A stretch of 64,000 bases of DNA from Pedobacter sp. PLR (GTDB lineage Bacteria > Bacteroidota > Bacteroidia > Sphingobacteriales > Sphingobacteriaceae). Each line of letters opens with the position of its first letter. Position 1 is the stretch's first letter. Both the position numbers and the translations under genes were made by a program. Shown here piece by piece: positions 16,674 through 23,791 of the stretch. The stretch is from contig NZ_JAPIVQ010000002.1 of assembly GCF_026239675.1 (NCBI RefSeq), forward strand, positions 1 to 64,000, given 5' to 3'. The notes beneath the pieces are model-generated. The model was not told the origin of the DNA. It made no database searches and saw only the letters and a list, made by a program, of their open reading frames with translations.

Positions 16674-17141
16674 TTACTCCAGGATCACTACGCCTTTAGC
16701 TTCAAAAGCCAATTCTTTCTTCGGGGCGTTAATTTTCGCTATCTCTGCGGCTGGTTTATGGGCATCTTCTGCATAGTGGCGTAAAGTTTCAACGGAAATC
16801 GTTTGTTTTTTAGCGATACCATCAAGGGCTACTTTTTTACCTACGATGTCCATTGGCATAAAAAAGGCGTAATCTTTAAATGTGATACGCATTGATTCAC
16901 CGGAAGTGGTTTTCAGCGTCATCCAGCAACCTTTCTTCTTGCAAACTTCTACTACTTCACCGGTAATTTTCATTTCGGCAGTTTGCTGATTACCCATGGC
17001 CGCTTCTATTTTTGAAACCGGAAGTAAATTACCGGCGGATACGCCATTTCCGAAGGACTTGCCTGGAATTCCTGTGGTACCCTGTGCCACTGCATAAAAA
17101 GACAATGCCAAAAAGCCCAGACTTAAAATTATTTTTTTCAT
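16674..17141 (-). CDS. DUF4920 domain periplasmic protein
   Basis: The 155-residue protein opens with a signal peptide cut after AVAQ or AVA (residues 17-20). The mature part is a small beta-rich OB-like domain with the DUF4920 hallmark VVEVCKKKGCWMTL near 66-79, whose Cys pair suggests metal or disulfide chemistry, and a MRITFKDYAFFMPMDIVGK segment. Related proteins occur widely in Bacteroidota and their function is not known. It is a single-gene unit with its own terminator. Confidence 0.82.
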   Translation of the reverse strand: MKKIILSLGFLALSFYAVAQGTTGIPGKSFGNGVSAGNLLPVSKIEAAMGNQQTAEMKITGEVVEVCKKKGCWMTLKTTSGESMRITFKDYAFFMPMDIVGKKVALDGIAKKQTISVETLRHYAEDAHKPAAEIAKINAPKKELAFEAKGVVILE

Positions 17142-17535
17142 GAGAGGTAGGATTAAAATGTTGAAATTCTATTGGTTAGCAGTAAAAGTATCAAATTTTT
17201 CCTGTATTGGAAATAAGGGGAAAGGTTCAAAACAAAAAAAATCCTCGTTATCTATCGATAACGAGGATAATCATCCCTATTGTTGTTAAATCATAAATGA
17301 TCAACACTATATATTAGACAACTTACAGGCCGGTTTTTGAAAATGTAGTCCGTTTTTGTTAATGTGCTGATAATCAACGTTATTGAGATTATTTTTGTTT
17401 TGAGCCCTAAATATTAATGGGTAATAATATCCCCAATATGTAGAAAAAGTACTGATGATTTCCTCGTTTTGGGGAAATCTCTCCCTATTTAGCAGAGCGG
17501 ATCTCTGGAAAACCAGCCCTAAAACGAAGGTGCTT
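17142..17535. other. Gene-free 394-bp interval
   Basis: No open frame is convincing. It contains one very strong hairpin (17241-17268) that works as a minus-strand terminator about 270 bases behind the radA stop. The stretch between them is either a long radA 3' end or a separate small RNA. Confidence 0.5.
17241..17268 (-). terminator. Strong intrinsic terminator on the minus strand
   Basis: ATCCTCGTTATC and GATAACGAGGAT form a perfect 12-bp stem with a 4-base loop. On the minus strand eight T follow. It lies far from any minus-strand stop codon (radA ends at 17536). Confidence 0.85.
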
Positions 17536-18912
17536 TTATCCGAACAGCAAAGAAAACACGTCTTCTATCTTACTTACCGGACTCAATTCTATTTTATACC
17601 GTTCCGTGATCAGACCTTTCATGTTATAATTAGAGATAAAAATCCTTTCAAAGCCCAGTTTTTCTGCCTCTGATATTCGTTGTTCAATCCGGTTGACGGC
17701 TCTGATTTCTCCGGAAAGACCAACCTCAGCGGCAAAACAAATCTTTGAAGAGATAAAAATATCTTCATGTGAAGAGATGATTGCGACTAAAATTGCGAGG
17801 TCAATCGCAGGATCTTCTACCTTAATTCCACCTGCAATATTTAAAAATACATCCCTGGTGCTCAACCTGAATCCGCATCTTTTTTCCAGTACCGCAAGCA
17901 GCATATTCATTCTTTTGGTATCGAAACCATTAGAAGAGCGCTGAGGTGTTCCGTAAGCTGCCGCACTGACCAAAGCCTGTGTCTCGATTAACATCGGTCT
18001 GGCGCCTTCTAAAGTAGCAGAAATTGCAATTCCACTCAGCTCTTCATCCCTTTGCGATAATAAAATCTCAGAAGGATTGGAAACCTGCCTTAAACCGGTG
18101 CTGTGCATGGCATAAATGCCCAGTTCTGCTGCTGCGCCGAAACGGTTTTTAATTGAGCGTAAAATCCGGTAAACATGGTTGCGGTCGCCTTCAAATTGCA
18201 GGACCGTATCTACCATATGTTCCAGTACCTTAGGCCCCGCAATCGCACCATCTTTGGTGATGTGGCCAATTAAAAATACCGGCGTATCCGTTTCTTTGGC
18301 AAACCTTAGCAGTTCTGAGGTACATTCACGGACCTGGGAGACACTGCCTGGCGTGGCATCTATATGTGAGGAATGCAAAGTTTGGATGGAATCGACAATC
18401 AGCAGGTCCGGGTTCAGTTCTTCAATTTGTTTGAAAATATTCTGAGTAGAAGTTTCCGTCAGGATATAGCAATCAGAGGTCGGGTTGGAGGTAATCCTTT
18501 CCGCCCTCATTTTGATTTGTTGTTCACTTTCTTCACCGGATATGTATAAAATCTTTTTTCCGGGGATATTTAAAGCCAGCTGGAGCATTAGTGTTGACTT
18601 TCCGATGCCAGGTTCACCGCCGATTAAGATGACAGAACCTGCCACCAGACCGCCACCTAACACGCGATCCAGCTCCTGATCACCGGTCAGAATCCGTTCC
18701 TCGGTAATGGAGATAATATGGTCTACTTTATTCGGTTTATTGACTCTTGTAGTTGTGGTAGAAGTTTTCCAGGCAGGCACTTTAGAACCGGCTTTTTCGA
18801 TTACCTCTTCTACAAAAGTATTCCATTCGTTACAGGAAGGGCATTTACCGAGCCATTTGGCGGTTTCATGCCCGCAACTCTGACAGAAATATGCTGATTT
18901 AGTTTTAGCCAA
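17536..18912 (-). CDS. radA: DNA repair protein RadA
   Basis: RadA is a RecA-like ATPase that helps process recombination intermediates by branch migration. The 458 residues have the family order: an N-terminal zinc finger with Cys10, 13, 24 and 27, the RecA core with Walker A GGEPGIGKST at 98-107, the RadA-specific KNRFG motif near 258 and the C-terminal Lon-protease-like domain with GGIKVEDPAIDLAI. The start is a TTG at 18912, as no in-frame ATG precedes the zinc finger. It is downstream of the RNase E/G gene but separated by a hairpin. Confidence 0.96.
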   Translation of the reverse strand: MAKTKSAYFCQSCGHETAKWLGKCPSCNEWNTFVEEVIEKAGSKVPAWKTSTTTTRVNKPNKVDHIISITEERILTGDQELDRVLGGGLVAGSVILIGGEPGIGKSTLMLQLALNIPGKKILYISGEESEQQIKMRAERITSNPTSDCYILTETSTQNIFKQIEELNPDLLIVDSIQTLHSSHIDATPGSVSQVRECTSELLRFAKETDTPVFLIGHITKDGAIAGPKVLEHMVDTVLQFEGDRNHVYRILRSIKNRFGAAAELGIYAMHSTGLRQVSNPSEILLSQRDEELSGIAISATLEGARPMLIETQALVSAAAYGTPQRSSNGFDTKRMNMLLAVLEKRCGFRLSTRDVFLNIAGGIKVEDPAIDLAILVAIISSHEDIFISSKICFAAEVGLSGEIRAVNRIEQRISEAEKLGFERIFISNYNMKGLITERYKIELSPVSKIEDVFSLLFG

Positions 18913-18986
18913 TTTATTGGAGTTTTAATGAAGTACGAATTTAAGATAATTCGGAATAAAAGCGGGTTTAAAAATCCCCTTAAAGC

Positions 18987-19020
18987 AAACAGGCCTGTTC
19001 CAAGAGGAGCAGGCCTGTTT
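18987..19020 (-). terminator. Hairpin after the RNase E/G gene
   Basis: AAACAGGCCTG and CAGGCCTGTTT pair within a 34-base near-palindrome 18 bases beyond the stop codon. Only a weak T-tract follows on the minus strand, so termination or mRNA end protection are both possible. Confidence 0.6.
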
Positions 19021-19038
19021 AAAGAAATATAACCGAGA

Positions 19039-20589
19039 TTATAATTTAATCTCTTCGTCTTTAGACGAGATAAAATGGAATTCAGTGAGGTTATAAGAAG
19101 GAACCGCTCTGATTTTGATTCTTTGTCCGAATTTAAAGAACCACTTCCATTGTAAAGATATAAGCCCTTTTTTGATGTAAGCCTCAATATAAGGGTGTAC
19201 ACAAAGTGTAATATTTTTTTCGTTTTGCTCCTGCAAAATATAGGTCAGATTGTTCTCGATGTCATCCATCAATACAATACTTGCCTTAATTTCACCCGTA
19301 CCGTCACAGGTTGGGCATTTTTCACTGGTTACGATGTTCATTTCCGGCCTAACGCGCTGACGTGTGATTTGAACAAGGCCAAACTTACTTGGAGGAAGAA
19401 TGGTATGTTTCGCACGATCCAGGAGCATTAGTTCCTTAAGGTAGTCAAACAACATCTTACGGTTAGCAGGCTTGTGCATATCGATAAAATCGATTACTAC
19501 AATACCACCCATATCACGTAAGCGTAATTGTCTCGCAATTTCTTTCGCCGCTTCTTTATTTACCTGAAGGGCATTTTCTTCCTGATTTTCTTTGCTTGCT
19601 GTTCTGTTACCGCTATTCACGTCAACAACATGCAATGCTTCGGTATGTTCTACGACTAAGTAGGCACCACCGGCCAGGTTTACTGTTTTTCCGAAAGCAT
19701 TTTTAATTTGCTTTTCAATACCGAAATGTTCAAATATCGGTTCTTTATGCTTGTAGATCTTAACGATCTTCTCCATCTCAGGAGAGATTTCATGCACATA
19801 AGAACGAATGTCTTCAAACAAGTTACTATCGTTCACATAAACGTTAGTGAAGTCGGTACTTAAAATGTCACGGATAAGCGTGGAAGTACGGTCCATCTCT
19901 CCCCAAACACGTTTTGAAGGCTCTGCATCGGGCAACTTTTTAATGAAGTTTTCCCATTTTGTAACAGAGTCCAAAAGGTCTTTTTGAAGTTCGGCAACGC
20001 CTTTACCTTCAGAAACCGTTCTAATGATCACTCCAAAGTTCTTCGGCTTGATACTTTCGATAATCTTTTTAAGACGATTACGTTCCGTATTGCTTTTAAT
20101 CTTTTTGGAAATCGAGATGACATTAGAGAAGGGAACCAGCACAATATAGCGTCCTGCTATAGATAAGTCTGAACTTAGACGTGGCCCCTTTGTTGAAATA
20201 GGTTCTTTGGCGATTTGAACTGGTAAGACAAGATTCTTGCTGACCACTTCAGAGATCTTCCCAGCTTTGTTAATGTCTCCTTCTAGCTTGAAATTATCTA
20301 ATAAAGTTCCGCTAACAGAGCCATTACGCTTGATTTTAGTAAGCTTAATTAAAGATTGTACTTGTGGACCCAGGTCGAAATAATGCAAAAAAGCATCTTT
20401 TTCGTAACCCACATCAACGAACGCAGCATTCAGACCTGGCATAATTTTCTTTATGCGGCCCAAATAAATATCACCTACGGCGTAGTTGTTATTGATGTGT
20501 TCCTTATGAAGTTCTACAAGCTGTTTGTCTTCAACTAAAGCTATGGTTACTCCCGAGGGAGATGAATCTATAATGAGTTCCTTTACCAA
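19039..20589 (-). CDS. rng: Ribonuclease E/G family protein
   Basis: This 516-residue endoribonuclease matures rRNA and cleaves mRNA 5' ends. It has the S1 RNA-binding domain at about 36-125 (NNYAVGDIYLGRIKKIMPGLNAAFVDVG), the RNase H-like part, catalytic DNase I-like region with VVDVNSGNR near 330 (metal Asp) and DFIDM near 372, and the zinc-link CPTCDGTG near 424-431. It is the RNase G length, without the long RNase E scaffold. The start is a TTG at 20589. The 123-base leader holds two hairpins built from the same 8-mer, which suggests control at the RNA level. Upstream genes on the same strand are a small ribosomal protein, a TPR protein and HU. Confidence 0.94.
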   Translation of the reverse strand: MVKELIIDSSPSGVTIALVEDKQLVELHKEHINNNYAVGDIYLGRIKKIMPGLNAAFVDVGYEKDAFLHYFDLGPQVQSLIKLTKIKRNGSVSGTLLDNFKLEGDINKAGKISEVVSKNLVLPVQIAKEPISTKGPRLSSDLSIAGRYIVLVPFSNVISISKKIKSNTERNRLKKIIESIKPKNFGVIIRTVSEGKGVAELQKDLLDSVTKWENFIKKLPDAEPSKRVWGEMDRTSTLIRDILSTDFTNVYVNDSNLFEDIRSYVHEISPEMEKIVKIYKHKEPIFEHFGIEKQIKNAFGKTVNLAGGAYLVVEHTEALHVVDVNSGNRTASKENQEENALQVNKEAAKEIARQLRLRDMGGIVVIDFIDMHKPANRKMLFDYLKELMLLDRAKHTILPPSKFGLVQITRQRVRPEMNIVTSEKCPTCDGTGEIKASIVLMDDIENNLTYILQEQNEKNITLCVHPYIEAYIKKGLISLQWKWFFKFGQRIKIRAVPSYNLTEFHFISSKDEEIKL

Positions 20590-20602
20590 AAGCTACAGAT
20601 TT

Positions 20603-20693
20603 TAAGGCTATTAGCCTTATTAACACATGGACAATAAAAAAAATATTGCTACCAACAATTAAGGCTACGATCAAATCCTAGCCTTAGTTGTTG
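20603..20693 (-). promoter_or_regulatory. Double hairpin in the rng leader
   Basis: The pair TAAGGCTA/TAGCCTTA occurs twice. At 20603-20619 it forms an 8-bp stem with a single unpaired base; at 20653-20693 it forms part of a 15-bp stem (one mismatch) extended by CAACAA/TTGTTG. The four 8-mers can pair in alternative ways. The near hairpin ends 13 bases before the TTG start of rng. The far hairpin is followed by a T-run and could terminate the upstream operon. Confidence 0.6.
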
Positions 20694-20712
20694 AGCAAAA
20701 CATTAAGAAAAC

Positions 20713-20802
20713 CTATTTTTTCTTATGTCTGTTTTTTCTTAAACGTTTTTTGCGTTTGTGGGTAGCCATTTTATGTCTCTTTCTTTTCTTACCGCTTGGC
20801 AT
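20713..20802 (-). CDS. Small basic ribosomal protein of the AURKAIP1/COX24 (bS22-like) type
   Basis: A 29-residue frame from ATG (20802) to TAG reads MPSGKKRKRHKMATHKRKKR followed by nine mostly Lys/Arg residues. Eighteen residues are Lys or Arg. The KKRKRHKMxxHKRKKxLRKxRHKKK pattern resembles the C-terminal AURKAIP1/COX24 domain of mitochondrial mS38 and the tiny bS22 of mycobacterial ribosomes (about 33 residues). It most likely binds 16S rRNA in the small subunit. It sits 38 bases after the TPR gene and 123 before rng on the same strand, amid RNA-related genes. Too short for routine gene finding. Confidence 0.8.
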   Translation of the reverse strand: MPSGKKRKRHKMATHKRKKRLRKNRHKKK

Positions 20803-20839
20803 AATTTTTGGGTTTTAAATATTTTCGTAAATCTGTTTA

Positions 20840-21712
20840 TTATTTTTTATTCTTTAACGCATTCACTTTATCATCGATAAACTTCGACAACGTCGCGTTT
20901 GCAGCTAATTTTTTACTCTTTTCGTAGGCTTCAATAGCTTCCGGGTTTTTTCCAAGGTTTTCATACGCCGTTCCCAAATAGAAATAAGCATCCGGAGAAG
21001 GCTTCATGGCAATGATATTTTGGAATCTTGTTATTGCTTTATCAAATTGTCCCGACTTCATAGCGAAAGTACCTAAGCTCATATTTGCTTTTAAGTTCTT
21101 TGGATCTTTCTTTACAACGTCCATTAACATCGCTATCCCTGCCATTGGAGCACCCATTCCGTTAACAATGGTAATTCCAAGGCCTGTTTTAGCATCATTA
21201 CTGTTGGAGTCTATTTTCACCGCATTTGTATAAGCGAGATTCGCTTTTTGCAATAATGCAGGGAGTAATACACTGTCACGGGTGTTGTCAAATGCCTTCA
21301 TAAAAGTATCACCGGCAGTCAACCAATTGTTTAATGTGGGTTCTTTGCTGGCCACAATTTCCAAATATAAGGCACTTGGAACCGTTTGCTCTAAATCATC
21401 CCATTTCTTTGCTAACAATTTTGCCTCTGTTGTTTTTTTGTCTTCAGAAGCGCTGTTGTATGCATTTTCAAGGGTAACGATTTCAGCGGCTAAACTCGCA
21501 TTGATTGTGTTTTTAGCGACAGTTGAAACCTCCTTAAGGTTGATTTCTGCTGTTGCAGGGGCTTGTGCTGTCATTGGTCCGCCGGCAGGAGTACTGCTGG
21601 TTTGTTCCTTTGGCTTTACTAACCCTTTAATATCCCGTGTAAACAAAAACGCTACAAGCAGTACAACTGCTCCTATCAAAATGGCTTGTTTAGTGCGGAT
21701 ATTTTTTATCAT
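20840..21712 (-). CDS. Membrane-anchored TPR protein
   Basis: The 290-residue protein has a single N-terminal membrane helix (residues 10-23) and then, after a Thr/Pro/Ala-rich linker, tetratricopeptide-like helices. The clearest TPR units are near 195-262 (NLKANMSLGTFAMKSGQFDKAI and DAYFYLGTAYENLGKNPEAIEAYEK). It is probably an inner-membrane protein with the repeats facing one side and acting as an interaction platform. It lies 6 bases downstream of the HU gene, so both are co-transcribed. Partners are unknown. Confidence 0.85.
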   Translation of the reverse strand: MIKNIRTKQAILIGAVVLLVAFLFTRDIKGLVKPKEQTSSTPAGGPMTAQAPATAEINLKEVSTVAKNTINASLAAEIVTLENAYNSASEDKKTTEAKLLAKKWDDLEQTVPSALYLEIVASKEPTLNNWLTAGDTFMKAFDNTRDSVLLPALLQKANLAYTNAVKIDSNSNDAKTGLGITIVNGMGAPMAGIAMLMDVVKKDPKNLKANMSLGTFAMKSGQFDKAITRFQNIIAMKPSPDAYFYLGTAYENLGKNPEAIEAYEKSKKLAANATLSKFIDDKVNALKNKK

Positions 21713-21718
21713 AATGAA

Positions 21719-22021
21719 TTAAGCTTCTACGCTAACTATTTTTGAATTATTTTTCACCTTATCAACAAATACTTTTGCTGGTTTAAAGCTTGGAACGAAG
21801 TGTTCCGGGATAATAATTGCAGTGTTTTTAGAAATATTCCTTGCAGTTTTTTGTGCTCTTTTTTTAACAACAAAACTACCAAAACCCCTAACATATACAT
21901 TTTCTCCACCAATCATGCTGTTTTTGATGACCTTGAAAAATGCCTCAACGGTTTCTTGTACATCTACCTTTTCAATTCCTGTTTTCGTTGATATTTCTGA
22001 AATAATATCTGCCTTAGTCAT
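21719..22021 (-). CDS. HU/IHF family DNA-binding protein
   Basis: This 100-residue nucleoid protein bends DNA as a dimer. The family fold is evident: N-terminal helices MTKADIISEISTKTGIEKVDVQETVEAFF, the GENVYVRGFGSFVVKKR beta region and the DNA-contacting arm with ARNISKNTAIIIPEHFVPSFKPAK near 61-84, where HU normally has RNPxTG. The arm has IPEH in place of the usual IPA, a common variant in this phylum. Its promoter (TACTTTTG) leads an operon with the TPR protein and probably the small ribosomal protein. Confidence 0.93.
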   Translation of the reverse strand: MTKADIISEISTKTGIEKVDVQETVEAFFKVIKNSMIGGENVYVRGFGSFVVKKRAQKTARNISKNTAIIIPEHFVPSFKPAKVFVDKVKNNSKIVSVEA

Positions 22022-22076
22022 ATTCTCTGTTATTAATTTATAGTGTGTTATATACTTTATAAGTGTTTTGGGGTTG

Positions 22077-22084
22077 CAAAAGTA
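22077..22084 (-). promoter_or_regulatory. Predicted -7 promoter element of the HU operon
   Basis: TACTTTTG, extended to TACTTTTGC, on the minus strand; a leader of about 50 A/T-rich bases follows before the HU ATG. Confidence 0.55.
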
Positions 22085-22180
22085 TTGCTTTTTAATGAGA
22101 TAGGAAAATAAAAGATGATTTATTTGCAGCCGGAAGTATCACTGAATTGCAAGTTTTAGTAAAAATAAATAATTAGGGTG

Positions 22181-22188
22181 TATTTTTG
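22181..22188 (+). promoter_or_regulatory. Predicted -7 promoter element of mutY (leaderless arrangement)
   Basis: TATTTTTG ends five bases before the ATG at 22194. It overlaps the GTG at 22188, which argues that the ATG is the real start. Confidence 0.55.
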
Positions 22189-22193
22189 TGGTT

Positions 22194-23246
22194 ATGAGTT
22201 TTCAGAGAGAAATCGTTAAATGGTATTCCGTCAATAAAAGGGAGCTTCCCTGGAGAGACACCACCGACGCCTATGTGATTTGGTTGTCTGAAATTATTTT
22301 GCAGCAAACGCGTGTGGAACAGGGCCTGCCTTATTTCCAGCGGTTTTTGCAAAACTACCCAACGGTCAATGATTTTGCCAATGCTACAGAGGCTCAGGTA
22401 CTTAAATTATGGCAAGGGTTAGGCTACTATTCCAGGGGCAGAAATATGCTCTTTACCGCAAGGCTGATTCAGGAAAAACATGCCGCTGTTTTCCCCACAA
22501 AATATGAGGAACTGATTCTCTTAAAAGGGGTAGGAGAGTATACTGCAGCCGCAATTTCTTCCTTTTCCGCCAATGAATCCAGGGCTGTCCTGGATGGCAA
22601 TGTTTTCCGGGTATTGTCGAGATATTTTGGCGTTGAAACAGCCATTAATAGTACGGAAGGGAAGAAGGAATTTACGGCCCTGGCCAATGTCTTGATTGAA
22701 GATCAGAATCCTTCCGTTTACAACCAGGCTATCATGGAATTTGGTGCGCTGCAATGCAAGCCAAAATCTCCGGATTGTAGCAGTTGCCCGGTACAATCCG
22801 GCTGTTATGCCAGGGCAAATGAGCGTGTAAATGTATTGCCGCTAAAATTAAAAACGTTAAAAAAGAGAACCCGTTATTTCAATTATTTTGTATGCCGGGA
22901 GGGGGAAAATCTACTGGTGAAAAAGCGGATTGCAGGAGATGTATGGCAGGAGTTATATGACTTCCCTTTAATAGAAACGGAAAAAAATTACCTTGAAACC
23001 CAGGGCAGTTTTCTGCCGGATTTAAAAAATAACTTTGGACCCGACTGTCTGATTACACCAATATCAGCGCAAAAACATTTACTGACCCACCAAACTATAT
23101 ATGTTCAATTTTTTGGTTTAGACAATTATATCATTAACTTTAATAAGAATGCAGAAATAAAATGGGTTTCCCTGGCAGAATTTGAGGAGCTGCCTCAACC
23201 TAAAGTCATTACAAATTTTATGAATTCCAATTCAATTAAACAGTAA
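22194..23246 (+). CDS. mutY: A/G-specific adenine DNA glycosylase
   Basis: MutY removes adenine mispaired with 8-oxoguanine. The 350-residue protein has LPWRDTTDAYVIWLSEIILQQTRV with the catalytic Glu near 33, the helix-hairpin-helix LLKGVGEYTAAAI near 109-121, the catalytic Asp in VLDGNVFRV near 134, and the iron-sulfur cluster spacing Cys-x6-Cys-x2-Cys-x5-Cys at about 188-204. A NUDIX-like C-terminal domain for 8-oxoG recognition follows. The ATG at 22194 is preferred over the GTG two codons upstream because the promoter overlaps the latter. ssb follows by 11 bases. Confidence 0.95.
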   Translation: MSFQREIVKWYSVNKRELPWRDTTDAYVIWLSEIILQQTRVEQGLPYFQRFLQNYPTVNDFANATEAQVLKLWQGLGYYSRGRNMLFTARLIQEKHAAVFPTKYEELILLKGVGEYTAAAISSFSANESRAVLDGNVFRVLSRYFGVETAINSTEGKKEFTALANVLIEDQNPSVYNQAIMEFGALQCKPKSPDCSSCPVQSGCYARANERVNVLPLKLKTLKKRTRYFNYFVCREGENLLVKKRIAGDVWQELYDFPLIETEKNYLETQGSFLPDLKNNFGPDCLITPISAQKHLLTHQTIYVQFFGLDNYIINFNKNAEIKWVSLAEFEELPQPKVITNFMNSNSIKQ

Positions 23247-23257
23247 AAATAGATTCC

Positions 23258-23686
23258 ATGTCAGGTATTAACAAAGTTATTTTAGTCGGACATTTAGGCA
23301 AAGATCCTGAAGTTAGACATTTAGAAGGAGGGGTAACTGTCGCTAGTTTTCCATTGGCAACATCAGAGACCTATAACAAAGATGGTAAGCGCATAGAGCA
23401 AACGGAATGGCATAACATTGTTTTATGGAGAGGGCTGGCAGAAGTAGCCTCAAAGTATTTACAAAAAGGGAAATTGGTCTATATTGAAGGAAAACTGCGT
23501 ACGCGCTCTTTTGAAGACCGTGAAAAAGTAAAGAAGTACGTGACGGAAGTTGTGGCGGAAAACTTTACCATTCTGGGCAGAAAAAGCGATTTTGAGCATA
23601 CGCCGGTGACGACTGAAAACACGACGCCAAAAAGTGAAACGGAATATCTTGATCCGAATGAGGTATCAGGAGACCTGCCATTTTAA
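23258..23686 (+). CDS. ssb: Single-stranded DNA-binding protein
   Basis: The 142-residue protein has the OB-fold of bacterial SSB (INKVILVGHLGKDPEVRHLEGG, the TEWHNIVLWRGLAEVASKYLQKG segment and VEGKLRTRSF-like IEGKLRTRSFEDR). A short linker and an acidic tail ending in DLPF follow; this is the conserved peptide that recruits partner proteins. It lies in one unit with mutY, 11 bases downstream. Confidence 0.95.
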   Translation: MSGINKVILVGHLGKDPEVRHLEGGVTVASFPLATSETYNKDGKRIEQTEWHNIVLWRGLAEVASKYLQKGKLVYIEGKLRTRSFEDREKVKKYVTEVVAENFTILGRKSDFEHTPVTTENTTPKSETEYLDPNEVSGDLPF

Positions 23687-23724
23687 ATACCTGGTTTAGC
23701 CTGGTGATGGCAATAAAAAATTAT

Positions 23725-23770
23725 AATGGCTGGAAGATTTCCTCAAAAAAAGGAAAACCTTCCAGCCATT
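23725..23770. terminator. Shared terminator between ssb and glmS
   Basis: AATGGCTGGAAG pairs perfectly with CTTCCAGCCATT, with an inner TTTCC/GGAAA helix. On the minus strand it is followed by ATAATTTTTT. It closes the two convergent units. Confidence 0.8.
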
Positions 23771-23791
23771 TGCTGTTTTAGGAGCTTTAAT

